From: Acidobacteriota bacterium | GTDB lineage: Bacteria > Acidobacteriota > UBA4820 > DSQY01 | DNA length: 38,658 nt | Assembly: GCA_021778515.1 (NCBI GenBank) | Contig: JAJYCJ010000021.1 | Location: 1-38,658 of the forward strand | Reading direction: 5' to 3' | Shown: positions 23,293 through 32,008 of the stretch, one piece after another | Layout: each line of letters starts with the position of its first letter | How positions within the stretch are numbered: position 1 is the stretch's first letter | Program-made: the position numbers and the translations under genes | Notes under the pieces: model-generated | Seen by the model: the letters and a program-made list of their open reading frames with translations, nothing else | Database searches by the model: none | Told to the model about the DNA's origin: nothing

Positions 23293-25617
23293 TCAGGTTC
23301 GGAGATTGAGCAGGAGGTACCCCCCGGCGCATCCGAAGAGGATGGCCGGAGCCCAGACGGCCAGGGCGGGGTTGAGCCAGTCCATGGCGCCCACGGAGTT
23401 GAAGATCGCCATCATGACGTAGTAGGCGATCGAGAGGCCGAGGGCGATGGCCATGCCGTACAGCGAGCCGCGCCGGCCCGTTGCGAAGGCGAAGGGCAGG
23501 CCCAGCAGGAGAATGACCAGGGGGGCCAGGGCGTCGGGGAGCTTTTCGTAGTAATCGACCACCTGCTGCCGCGACGGGTACCCCTTGGCCTTCAACTCGC
23601 GAATCAGGGCCTTGAGCTCCCGGGAGGAGAAGTACTGCCCCTCCAGAAAAGCCGGCGCCACGAAGTAGTGCTGCGGAAGGCCCAGTTGCCGGGTGCCCTT
23701 GGACAGCTCTTTGAAGACCGGTGAGCCTCCGCGACGCCAGCGCCATCCCCGGGCGAAGGCCAGGGCGCCGGGGGCCGAGCTGGGCGCGGGAAATCGGGCC
23801 TGCTTGGCGAAGAAGCGCGAATCGAGCCTGAAATGATCGGGAGAGAAACGGTACTCCGAAAAGCCCTGGAAGGTCCTGGTGCGCGCGTCGTAGTGGTTGT
23901 AGTGAAAGAGGACGTGGCGGTCGGGGGCGAAGAGCCAGACGTCCATGGTGCTGGACAGGTTTCGGGCCACGAGTCCCTTGATGTGGTCGCGCGTGGACTG
24001 CGCCCTCCGGCTCGTCCCGGGGACCACCGCCTCGCCCATGGTCCAGAGGAACAGGCAGGCCGCGGCGGCCAGGGCGAAGGCCGGAAGACTGACGCGGTAG
24101 ACGGAGATCCCCGAGGCCTTCATGGCCATGATCTCGTTGGTGCGCTCCAGTACCCCGAAGGTAACGAGGACGGTCATGAGCACGGCCAGGGGGACGAGCA
24201 TCACCAGGACGCCCGGGGATTGGTTGAGAAGGTAGCTCCCCAGGAGCCTCAGCTTTTGGCTCCCGGTGATGAACTCCGACAGGCCGCGTATCTCGATGAT
24301 CCAGTCCAGCAGGAGGACGGAGAGGCTGATGAGCAGGAAGGTCCTCAGCATCCTGGCGAGAAGGTACCGGTCCAGGATGGGCAGCCCGCGGCCGGCCGCG
24401 ATCTTCGGCGATTCGGGAACGGCCGCGCCGGAGGCCGCCTTCTCCTGGCGGGCCGGGAAGAGAAGGGCGAGGGGGCGCATCCAGGCCGGCGCGGTGATGC
24501 GGTCCCGCGTGCTCACCAGGAGGAGGCCCGCGAGCATCAGGAGGAGGTCGGGTAGCCAGGCGGCCAGCGAGGGGGTCAGCCGCCCCGCCTGGGCCAGGTC
24601 GCCGAGGGCCGAGGTGAGAATCCAGTATCCCAGGAGCACGATGAGCGAGAGGCTGAAGCCGGCCCCCCTGCCGCCGCGGGTGTTCACCATGCCGAGCGGG
24701 ACGCCGATGAGCACGAAGAAGAGGGGAATCAGGGAGGCCGACAGCCGGCGGTTGATCTCGTAGAGCAGGGCGTAGCGCTGCCTCCGGATCAGGGCGGGAT
24801 CGCTCTCCTGCGCCGGCAGGTTCAACGTGCCCAGGAGCTCGGCCGTGGAGTACTCCATGATCCCCTTCTGCGGGGGCCTGACCAGCCCCCCCTGCGTTTC
24901 GACGGTCAGGGCCTGTTCGCGGAAGGTGGAAGTCTGGACGGTGCCGGGGCGCTTCCGGTCGAACTGCACCGTCTCCCCGTCGGAGAGGAGGAACTGGAGG
25001 CTCTGGCCGTCCGCCGAGCGGATCGCCCGGCCGTAATCCGCCAGGGTGAGCAGGTCCTGGGAGGGGCTCCCGTGCTGGAAGACCAGGATGTGCTCGTATC
25101 GACCCGCTTTCACGTCGGCCCGGCCGGCGTAGAGCAGGACGCCCGGGATCCTGTCGAAGAAGACCCCCGGCCTCAGCAGGCGCACGATGTTGAGCCCCTG
25201 GCTCGCCTCCGACTGGATCTCGTCCGAGGCACTGCGGCTGGCGGGGATGAGCCAGAGATTGATGGCCAGCAGCAGGAGGGTCATGACCGAGGCGAACAGA
25301 AGGGGCGAGGCCAGGAGCCGGGTACTGGACACCCCGCCCGCCCTGAGGGCGATGATCTCGCTGTCTCCCGAGAGCCGGCTGAAGGCGATGATGGTGCCCA
25401 GAAGGAGGGCCACGGGAAGGGTGTAGCTGAGCAATCCCGGCAGTCCCAGAAGGAAGAGCTTGCCCGAGGCCCCCGCCGAGAGCCCCTGCTGGATGACCAG
25501 GCTGGCCAACTGGAAGAGCAGGTTGATCAGGAACAGGAAGGAGTAGACCACGAGCCCGATCAGGAAAGGCCCCGCCATCTCCTTCAGCACGTAGCGGTGA
25601 AGAATCTTGAGGTTCAA
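23293..25617 (-). CDS. Fused LptF-LptG lipopolysaccharide export permease
   Basis: One 774-residue protein contains two consecutive LptF/LptG-type permease units. The first runs from LKILHRYVLKEMAGPF (about residue 3) through a periplasmic beta-jellyroll to about residue 420. The second starts at LPILDRYLLARMLRTFL and ends near the C terminus. Each half has its membrane segments and coupling-region sequence (SRLSGDSEIIALRAGG in the first, GVLERTNEIMAMKASG in the second). With LptB and LptC it would extract LPS from the inner membrane. No ATG precedes the first domain at a useful place; a TTG at 25617 has GGGAGG 4 bp upstream and gives the expected N terminus. Most bacteria encode the halves as two genes, so the fusion is notable. 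Confidence 0.88.
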   Translation of the reverse strand: MNLKILHRYVLKEMAGPFLIGLVVYSFLFLINLLFQLASLVIQQGLSAGASGKLFLLGLPGLLSYTLPVALLLGTIIAFSRLSGDSEIIALRAGGVSSTRLLASPLLFASVMTLLLLAINLWLIPASRSASDEIQSEASQGLNIVRLLRPGVFFDRIPGVLLYAGRADVKAGRYEHILVFQHGSPSQDLLTLADYGRAIRSADGQSLQFLLSDGETVQFDRKRPGTVQTSTFREQALTVETQGGLVRPPQKGIMEYSTAELLGTLNLPAQESDPALIRRQRYALLYEINRRLSASLIPLFFVLIGVPLGMVNTRGGRGAGFSLSLIVLLGYWILTSALGDLAQAGRLTPSLAAWLPDLLLMLAGLLLVSTRDRITAPAWMRPLALLFPARQEKAASGAAVPESPKIAAGRGLPILDRYLLARMLRTFLLISLSVLLLDWIIEIRGLSEFITGSQKLRLLGSYLLNQSPGVLVMLVPLAVLMTVLVTFGVLERTNEIMAMKASGISVYRVSLPAFALAAAACLFLWTMGEAVVPGTSRRAQSTRDHIKGLVARNLSSTMDVWLFAPDRHVLFHYNHYDARTRTFQGFSEYRFSPDHFRLDSRFFAKQARFPAPSSAPGALAFARGWRWRRGGSPVFKELSKGTRQLGLPQHYFVAPAFLEGQYFSSRELKALIRELKAKGYPSRQQVVDYYEKLPDALAPLVILLLGLPFAFATGRRGSLYGMAIALGLSIAYYVMMAIFNSVGAMDWLNPALAVWAPAILFGCAGGYLLLNLRT

Positions 25618-25959
25618 CGCGCCTCCCGGGAGACCATGGTACCGCCCGGCACCCCTCGAACGGAAGGGAGGGAGGAATTCAGAACTCCGAGACCGGAGAA
25701 ACAAATAAACCACAGAGGCGGCGAGGCACAAAGGAGGCTGAAATCGCACAAGGACTCACCCCCCTCAGCACTCGTCCCCCACTCCTCGCCCCCGCCGCAG
25801 ACGAGTGCGGCAGGTTCTCGCCTTCGAAGGCATTCCCGCCGTGCGCTGTCTCCCTGATCCCCTGTTTCCCCGTTTCGGTCCGTTTGACCGCCATGGACAC
25901 CCAGCCTACACTGTCCGCGCACGATGCCCCTGAAGGGGCGGGTGCTCAGGAGGTTCCGG
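25618..25959. other. Intergenic region with dispersed repeat
   Basis: 342 bp without a convincing gene. Positions about 25708-25738 (CCACAGAGGCGGCGAGGCAC and onward) belong to the same repeat type as 35957-35980. The divergent LptF-LptG and protease genes must have their promoters here, but no clear consensus stands out. Confidence 0.5.
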
Positions 25960-27414
25960 ATGCGCACACTCAGAATGGCCGCTCTGTTCGCTTTAGCCGC
26001 TTGCGTGGGCCTGCTTCCCCTGGCGGCCCGCACCAAGGTGGGCGAGACCATCGATGTCCGAGTCGGCTCGCCCCACCCCATCCAGGCGGAATCGTGGCAG
26101 CGGGAGCTGGAGTTCCCCGGCTCCACCTTCGTGAAGCTCCACCTGGCCAAGCTCGCTCTCGGCCCCAAGGACGTGCTGCTGGTGATGGACGGAACGGGGA
26201 AGGAAATCTATCGCCACGAGGGATCGCTGACCGAAGGGACCTGGACTCCGGCGTCCCTCACCCAGGTCGTGACCCTGGAGATCCGGGCAGCCAAGGGCTC
26301 TAGCCCCTGGGGCGTGGAGATCGACCGGGTGGGCTTCGGCTTCGCCCCGCTCGCCGAGGCCGCCAAGACGCCCGAGTCCATCTGCGGCTCCAACGACATG
26401 CAGGACGCCGCCTGCTACGCCGGCGACGCCGGCAAGACCCAGGCGGGCGAGGCGGTGGGGCGCATGCTCTTTCAGGAGGGGGGAGCCTGGTATCTCTGCA
26501 CCGGCTTCCTGGTCTCCGATCACAACCACTTCCTGACGTGCAACCACTGCATCAGCGACCAGTCGGTCGCGAACTCGCTGGAGGTCTGGTGGAAGTACCA
26601 GACGCCCGCCTGCGGCTCCGGAACGGCGGCCTACGACTCCACCAGCGGCGGCGCCCATCTGGTTACCACGAACTACGACCTGGACTACTCCCTGCTGGTC
26701 TTCTCCAACGACGATCCCGCCCAGCGCTACGGTTTTCTCACCCTGAGCGGCGCCGTGCCCACGGTGGGCGAGACCATGTGGATCGCCGGCCATCCCGGCG
26801 GGCAGCCCAAGCAGTTCTCCGTCAACTCCGACATGGACGGAGGCCTGGCCAAGGTGGACGGCGTGGGGCTTGCCGGCAACGTCCCGGGCACCGACATCGG
26901 CTATTACGCGGACACGGAGGGCGGCTCTTCGGGCTCGCCCGTGATGGATGACGCCACCAACCAGGTGATCGCTCTCCACCACTTCGGCATTGCCGGCAGC
27001 ACCTGCACCAGCACCGACATGAACCAGGGTGTGGAGATGGCTCAGATCCTCCCGGAGATCCAGTCATACCTTACGACCCCACCGCCCACCATCACCGCCG
27101 TGAAGAAAATGACCTATCCCTTCCGTCTGAAGGTCCTGGGCACGCTCTTCCAAGACGGGGCGAAGGTGCTCATCGGCGGGAGCGAGGTGCCCCAGACGAC
27201 CTACAAGAATGCGGAGACCCTGGTGGCCAAGAAGGGTTCTGCCCTCAAAACCATGGTGCCCAAGGGGCAGACCATCTCCATTCAGGTCCAGAACCCCGAC
27301 GGCGGCATCTCCGCGCCCTTCTCCTACCAGCGGGGAGCCCAGGTGACGCTCTCTCCGGGTGGGCAGGGCACGCTCCCCCAGTCCAAGGTGGCGGCGCCCA
27401 GGGACCTCGAGTAG
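25960..27414 (+). CDS. Exported trypsin-like serine protease
   Basis: 484 residues with a signal peptide (hydrophobic residues about 6-22). An N-terminal beta-rich domain (residues about 30-125) resembles pre-protease domains of secreted bacterial peptidases. The S1-type catalytic domain shows a complete triad: His in FLTCNHCIS, Asp in TNYDLDYSLL and Ser in EGGSSGSPV, with paired cysteines nearby. After a TPPPT linker (about residue 374) comes an IPT/TIG-like domain (ITAVKKMTYPFRLKVLGTLFQDGAKVLIGG). The ATG at 25960 is chosen because AGGAGG lies 6 bp upstream; an ATG at 25924 lacks one. It probably acts in the periplasm or outside the cell. Downstream, a GC hairpin (27441-27448 with 27464-27471) precedes the exchanger gene. 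Confidence 0.88.
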   Translation: MRTLRMAALFALAACVGLLPLAARTKVGETIDVRVGSPHPIQAESWQRELEFPGSTFVKLHLAKLALGPKDVLLVMDGTGKEIYRHEGSLTEGTWTPASLTQVVTLEIRAAKGSSPWGVEIDRVGFGFAPLAEAAKTPESICGSNDMQDAACYAGDAGKTQAGEAVGRMLFQEGGAWYLCTGFLVSDHNHFLTCNHCISDQSVANSLEVWWKYQTPACGSGTAAYDSTSGGAHLVTTNYDLDYSLLVFSNDDPAQRYGFLTLSGAVPTVGETMWIAGHPGGQPKQFSVNSDMDGGLAKVDGVGLAGNVPGTDIGYYADTEGGSSGSPVMDDATNQVIALHHFGIAGSTCTSTDMNQGVEMAQILPEIQSYLTTPPPTITAVKKMTYPFRLKVLGTLFQDGAKVLIGGSEVPQTTYKNAETLVAKKGSALKTMVPKGQTISIQVQNPDGGISAPFSYQRGAQVTLSPGGQGTLPQSKVAAPRDLE

Positions 27415-27516
27415 GGTAACGGGGGGAGGGGAATCCTGAACCGCCGCGTGCGAGGGCGCCGTGCGCGGCGGCGGGATGACCCTGGAGAGGCCGTTGGCGG
27501 AAAAAGGGAGGGGAGC

Positions 27517-28698
27517 GTGAAGCTGGCATCGGGCGCGGTCATCGCCGCCAAGGGGGGCGTCCTCAACGCCATCTGGACCTTTCCCTCCATCATCGGCAGC
27601 GCCCTCATGCTGGCCTGGGCCGCCGAGTCGGCCCAGTTCTTCATCTCGCAGGGGCTCTCGCTCGCGATCCTGGCCTGGGTGCAGACCCTGCCCGAGTTCG
27701 CCGTGGAGGCGGTCATCGCCTGGGAGGCCCCGCGCACGCCCCACGGCATCGCCCTGATCTCGGCCAACTTCACGGGCGCCATCCGCCTCCTCATCGGCCT
27801 GGGATGGCCCATGATCTACGCCACCGCCGCCTTCTTTCACCGGCGCAAGCACCGGCGCCCCCTGAACGCCATCCACCTGGAGAAGGAGCACAGCGTGGAG
27901 GTGGTGGGCCTCATCGCCTCCATGGCCTACTTCGTGGTCATCGCCGCCAAGGGCACCCTGACGATCTGGGACGGCCTCGTCCTCATGGCCGTCTACGGCC
28001 TCTACATGGCCGTGCTCAACAGGATTCCACCCAAGGAGGTGGAGTCGCCCGAGGAGGAGGAGTGGCCCGTCCGGCACATCATCGTCATGCCCAAGGTCCG
28101 GCGCGTGCTCACCATCACGGGCCTCTTCGTGGGCGGCGCCGTGATCATCTACTTCACGGCCGAACCCTTCCTCCATTCCCTGCTGATCCTCGCCGCCTCC
28201 CTCGGCGTCTCCCAGTACGTCTTCGTCCAGTGGGTCGCCCCCTTCCTCAGCGAGTTCCCCGAGAAGGTCTCGGCCCTCTACTGGGCCCGCAAGGTGACCG
28301 GGGCCCCCATGGCCCTCATGAACATGGTTTCCTCCAACATCAACCAGTGGACCATGCTCGCCGGCATGATCCCCTTCGTCTTTGCCCTCTCGGCGGGGCA
28401 CGTCGGCCCCATCGTCTTCGATCCCGAGCAGCGCATGGAGATCATCCTGACCCTCGCCCAGTCGGCCTTCGCCATGTCCCTCCTCGTCAACATGAGCTTC
28501 GCCTGGCACGAGGCCCTCGTCCTATTCGTCCTCTGGCTCGCCCAGTTCACCTTCCCGGGCCTCCGCGAGGAGGTCACCTTCCTCTACCTCGCCTGGTTCC
28601 TCTTCGAACTGATCTGCTGGCTCATGCGCTACCGCAAGCCCCTGGCCTTCACCGAGTTCGGCCGCCTCTTCAGGGCCCGAGTCCTCAGGCGCGGCTGA
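27517..28698 (+). CDS. CaCA-type sodium/calcium (cation) exchanger family protein
   Basis: 393 residues with about ten membrane segments in two homologous halves. The first alpha-repeat reads TLPEFAVEAVIAW and then ANFTGAIRLLIG. The second reads SEFPEKVSALYWARK and then MALMNMVSSNINQW. The paired LPE/FPE glutamates and later asparagines match the ion-binding alpha-repeats of the Ca2+/cation antiporter superfamily, though the canonical GTS/GNxxGSN wording is altered. A charged cytoplasmic loop (PPKEVESPEEEEW) separates the halves. A GTG at 27517 directly follows GGGAGGGGA and is chosen over an upstream ATG that would add a non-membrane arginine-rich leader. Ion specificity unknown. Confidence 0.78.
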   Translation: MKLASGAVIAAKGGVLNAIWTFPSIIGSALMLAWAAESAQFFISQGLSLAILAWVQTLPEFAVEAVIAWEAPRTPHGIALISANFTGAIRLLIGLGWPMIYATAAFFHRRKHRRPLNAIHLEKEHSVEVVGLIASMAYFVVIAAKGTLTIWDGLVLMAVYGLYMAVLNRIPPKEVESPEEEEWPVRHIIVMPKVRRVLTITGLFVGGAVIIYFTAEPFLHSLLILAASLGVSQYVFVQWVAPFLSEFPEKVSALYWARKVTGAPMALMNMVSSNINQWTMLAGMIPFVFALSAGHVGPIVFDPEQRMEIILTLAQSAFAMSLLVNMSFAWHEALVLFVLWLAQFTFPGLREEVTFLYLAWFLFELICWLMRYRKPLAFTEFGRLFRARVLRRG

Positions 28699-29164
28699 GG
28701 CATCATCCCGCCCGTCACCGCATCCGGCCCATGCCCGCCCCAAATTCCGCGATGGAAACGCGGGTGCCTTCGGCTACCGCTCGGGTTCACGGGAGAAAGG
28801 CGTTTTCTCTTGGACGGGGAGGGCCATGGCCTTGCCCCCCCGAACCGCGAGCTAAGCCCGGCGGTTCAGGAGATTGCCCTGCGGGGCCCCGCCCCACGGG
28901 CAAAGCCCGATGGGGCCCCACCTCTCCCTTGGTGCCCTCTTCGCCTTCGGCTCGATGGCCCCCAATCCCTCAGTGGGTGTGACACCCTTTTCCACTGTGC
29001 GTGATCTGTCGCGCCTTCCACGACTATTCCCCTGCTCCATCGCGGGATTGGGGCCCGCCGATCCCCTTGCGGCGAAGACGCCTTCCTCGTTAGGATGGCT
29101 CTTCGACGCACCATTCACGTGGGAGGAGGGGGGCCGGATCCAGGCCCACCGGGGGAGGTGGCAC
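28699..29164. other. Intergenic region with palindromic repeat-like DNA
   Basis: 466 bp without a supported gene. It contains several nested inverted repeats around GGGGCCCC (about 28885-28925) and a block (GCCTTCGGCTCGATGGC near 28950) similar in style to other gene-free repeats of the window. No ribosome-binding site precedes the frames that cross it. Confidence 0.55.
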
Positions 29165-30025
29165 ATGGTCGGGAAGCGGATCGGGATCGTGGGGCTGTGG
29201 GTGTGCGCGGTGGGTATGGCGGTGCTGGCGGACGGAGACACCCGGCCCACCACGGCGGCGGAGAGGGCCTTCTGCGGCAAGGTCTGCGGGGTCTTCACGG
29301 CGGCCCTGCCGGCGCCGCCCCAGGGCTGGTCCCTGGTGGATTCCTCCGAGCCCACGCCCCCCGCCGCCGTGGCGGGGCGCAACGCCAGACCCATCGAGGT
29401 GGAGTGCCGTGTGGTGTGGCAGGACGCGGCCAGGGCCCGCGCCGCGCAGCAGCGGCAGATGGCGGCCTTCCAGTCGGTGAAGCCCGATCCGGCGCTCGAT
29501 GCCAAGCAGGAGAAGCTCCAGAAGCAGATGAGCGCCCTCAGCGAACAGTTCGGGGCCGCCATCCAGAAGAACGACGCGGCCGGGGCGAAGCGCATCCAGG
29601 AGCAGCTGCAGTCCGTGAGTCAGGAGCTGCAGAAGGTGCTGACGGCCCAGAGCGCGGGCTTCACGGCCGCCGCCAAGACGGGCGAGGTCCACGACGTGCG
29701 GGCGGAGGTGTCCCTCCAGGCCAACGGCACCTACGCCTATCTGCGGCGCGCCACACCCGAGGCCCCGCTGGCTGGGCTTCCCATCTACCGGATGGAGCCT
29801 GACCCGCAGAACACCCAGGAAGAGGGGATCACCGCCGTCTTCCTCGGTCCCTGGCGCTCCTCGCCCCAGTCGGGCGGCACAGCCCTGCAGGCGCCGCCGC
29901 CGACGGGGGCCTCCACCACCTCCGTCCAGACCCTGATCGTGCGCGTCCAGGGCGACAAGACGCGGGCCCGCGCCATCCTCGAAAGGGTCAACTGGGGGAC
30001 CCTGCGGGGGCTCCTCTCGCGCTGA
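29165..30025 (+). CDS. Exported hypothetical protein with central coiled coil
   Basis: 286 residues. The signal peptide covers residues 1-22 (VGLWVCAVGMAVLA). A segment of about 60 residues (roughly 95-155) is rich in Gln, Lys, Glu and Ala with heptad spacing (KQEKLQKQMSALSEQF, RIQEQLQSVSQELQKVL), a likely coiled coil. The flanking parts have beta character, and the C terminus ends in a short IVRVQGDKTRARAILE region. Two cysteines (CGKVC) lie near the mature N terminus. The ATG at 29165 has GGGAGG about 6 bp upstream. No family is recognised. It converges with the M23 endopeptidase gene. Confidence 0.72.
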   Translation: MVGKRIGIVGLWVCAVGMAVLADGDTRPTTAAERAFCGKVCGVFTAALPAPPQGWSLVDSSEPTPPAAVAGRNARPIEVECRVVWQDAARARAAQQRQMAAFQSVKPDPALDAKQEKLQKQMSALSEQFGAAIQKNDAAGAKRIQEQLQSVSQELQKVLTAQSAGFTAAAKTGEVHDVRAEVSLQANGTYAYLRRATPEAPLAGLPIYRMEPDPQNTQEEGITAVFLGPWRSSPQSGGTALQAPPPTGASTTSVQTLIVRVQGDKTRARAILERVNWGTLRGLLSR

Positions 30026-30038
30026 GGGCGCAGCAGAT

Positions 30039-31997
30039 CTAAGGTAGGACGAAAGCTCTCGGGGGAAGCTCGACCCCGTTGCCGGCGAAGTCGCTGATGG
30101 AGCCCGAGAGCACGTGCCGGCCGCGGTGTACGCCCCTGAGGTCCAGGCGGATGGTGCGGGTGTCCATGTCCCAGTCCGGATAGACGGCCTTTCCGTCGAG
30201 CGTCAGCCTGAGGGTGCGGGCGTCCGGGCCGCTGCCCGAGTCGGTGACGCGGATCCAGACCTGGCGGTCGCCGAGGTGGGGAACCGTCACGAGCTGAGGC
30301 TGGCCCCACGCCGGCGCCGTGTCGTCCACGCGCAGCGCGTAGAGGCCCGCGTCCAGGTAGGGCACCGGCTTGCCGGTCCAGTTGTCCAGGAACACGTCCC
30401 GGCCGCCGAAGTAGACGCCGAGCCCGCGCCGGGGCGCCGTGGCGGGGAAGGTGACGGCGGCCCGGGCGGAAACGGAGAAGGGCTCCACGTTCAGGGCCAC
30501 GGCTCCCTCGGGAACGGCGCCGCCCTGGGCAGGCGCGGCGGTGCCGATGGCCCCCTCGGGCAGGGTCAGCAGCGCGCCCCCCGCGGCGATGCGGCCCGGG
30601 CCGGCGGCCACTCGCCAGGGCGTGGTGACCTCGCCGATCGTGAGAGGCTCGCCCTCGTGGGGCAGCGCCGCCCGAGGGATCAGGGCCAGCACGCGGCTTC
30701 CCGACCTCTCCTCCACGTAGAGCGCTCTGACGGGCGAGGCGCCCAGACGCAGGGGCGTGACGCCTCGATCGGAGGCGCGTGAGAGCTTGAGCACCAGACC
30801 GTCGGGCAGGAGGCTCGTGCCTTCGATCCGGTAGCCGCTGCCCGGCAGGGAGAGACGGGATTCGGCGGCGGGGCGGGCCGCCTCCTCCACCTCGCCCGTG
30901 ACCACGGAGCGCTGGCCGGCCCGGTTCTCCGCCACCACCTCCAGCGTGTGACGGCCCGGCGCGAGGTCGCCCGGCAGGCCGGAGCCCTCCACGTGGGGCA
31001 CCTCGAGCCAGGGGAGGCGCCGGAGGCGGAAGGTGTTGGTCCCGGGCCGGTCGTACTGGGGATCGAAGAGGGCCGGGGCCTCCTTGAAGCGGGCCAGGCT
31101 GATGCGCCTCAGGTCCATGCTGAAGAAGCCCTTCCCGTCCAGGCTCGCGGTGACGATGGGAAGGCCCGTGGCGATGCTGGCCACGCCGAGGTGGTCGCCC
31201 GCCACCAGCTCCACGTCCACGGCGCCCGAGAGATGCACCGGCTCGGTCAGCCGGTAACCGTCGCGGCCCCGCACGGCAGGCACGAAGCGGGGCTCGAAGC
31301 TCCCGTCCACGGTCGCGGGCGCCTCGCGGGGCACGAAGACGAGGCCCGCGATGGCGGGAGGGGTCATGCCCTCAGGGAGCGGCAGCCCCTCCACGAAGGG
31401 GTCGCAGAGGTCGTCGCCGCGGCGGATCTCGAAGTGCAGATGGGGAAACCCCACGCCCAGGTCGCCCGAGTAGGCCACCACCTCGCCGGCCTTGACCGGC
31501 TCGGGAGGGGTGATCTCCACGTCGCCGGGGAAGGAGGTGCCGGCGCGCTCGCAGGCGGCGAGAAGGCGGCTCTCGAGGTGGAGGTGCTTCTCCTCGAAGC
31601 GGCAGAGGTGGCCGTAGACCGCCGTCCGCCCGTCGTTCAGTTCGAGGTAGAGCACCCGGCCGTAGCCGCCCGGCTCCCGCCGGACGCGCACCACGCGGCC
31701 ATCGGCCACGGCGAAGACCGGCCAGCCGATCTCCTGGTGGGTCCGGATGTCCACCCCTCCGTGAAAGTGCGTCCGGCGGTACTCGCCGAAGCTCGACGTG
31801 CAGCCCTCGTGGATGGGCAGGGGCCAGAGGAGCGGCGGCGGCCCGGAGGCGGAGGCGAGCGTGGCGCAGGCGAGGAGCGCCAGGGCGAGCAGAAGCAGAG
31901 AGGACCGCCGAAGCCGGAAACGCCGCCCCGGCGAAGCTCCGCCGTCAATGCGCCCGCACCCTGTCGCGTCTCGCCCCTCGCGTCTCGCGTCTCGCAT
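30039..31997 (-). CDS. Exported M23-family metallopeptidase (LytM-type)
   Basis: About 652 residues. After an Arg-rich N-terminal stretch comes a hydrophobic export signal (SSLLLLALALLACATLASA; LLAC could even be a lipobox). The M23 domain is at about residues 60-200, with zinc-site motifs HFHGGVDI (His-x3-Asp) and HLHFEI (His-x-His), plus the usual GRVVRVRREPGGYGRVLYLE and TAVYGHL. The remaining 440 residues are beta-rich repeats of unknown role. The start is uncertain: ATG 31997 (GAGAGG upstream) or GTG 32009, which overlaps the galU stop as GTGA. Either start lies upstream of a 7-bp tandem repeat, so repeat-number changes would shift the frame. It probably cleaves or binds peptidoglycan. 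Translationally coupled to galU. Confidence 0.85.
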   Translation of the reverse strand: MRDARREGRDATGCGRIDGGASPGRRFRLRRSSLLLLALALLACATLASASGPPPLLWPLPIHEGCTSSFGEYRRTHFHGGVDIRTHQEIGWPVFAVADGRVVRVRREPGGYGRVLYLELNDGRTAVYGHLCRFEEKHLHLESRLLAACERAGTSFPGDVEITPPEPVKAGEVVAYSGDLGVGFPHLHFEIRRGDDLCDPFVEGLPLPEGMTPPAIAGLVFVPREAPATVDGSFEPRFVPAVRGRDGYRLTEPVHLSGAVDVELVAGDHLGVASIATGLPIVTASLDGKGFFSMDLRRISLARFKEAPALFDPQYDRPGTNTFRLRRLPWLEVPHVEGSGLPGDLAPGRHTLEVVAENRAGQRSVVTGEVEEAARPAAESRLSLPGSGYRIEGTSLLPDGLVLKLSRASDRGVTPLRLGASPVRALYVEERSGSRVLALIPRAALPHEGEPLTIGEVTTPWRVAAGPGRIAAGGALLTLPEGAIGTAAPAQGGAVPEGAVALNVEPFSVSARAAVTFPATAPRRGLGVYFGGRDVFLDNWTGKPVPYLDAGLYALRVDDTAPAWGQPQLVTVPHLGDRQVWIRVTDSGSGPDARTLRLTLDGKAVYPDWDMDTRTIRLDLRGVHRGRHVLSGSISDFAGNGVELPPRAFVLP

Positions 31998-32008
31998 TTC
32001 GCCTCTCA
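31967..32008. repeat. Imperfect 7-bp tandem repeat across the galU stop / M23 start
   Basis: Six consecutive heptamers read CGTCTCG, CCCCTCG, CGTCTCG, CGTCTCG, CATTTCG and CCTCTCA. They cover the galU stop codon and the first codons of the M23 peptidase. Three units are identical. Confidence 0.75.

Noticed and set aside
28874-29164. N-terminal extension of the coiled-coil protein gene
   Set aside because: The extension lies in palindromic gene-free DNA. A normal signal peptide begins at the ATG at 29165 with its own ribosome-binding site.
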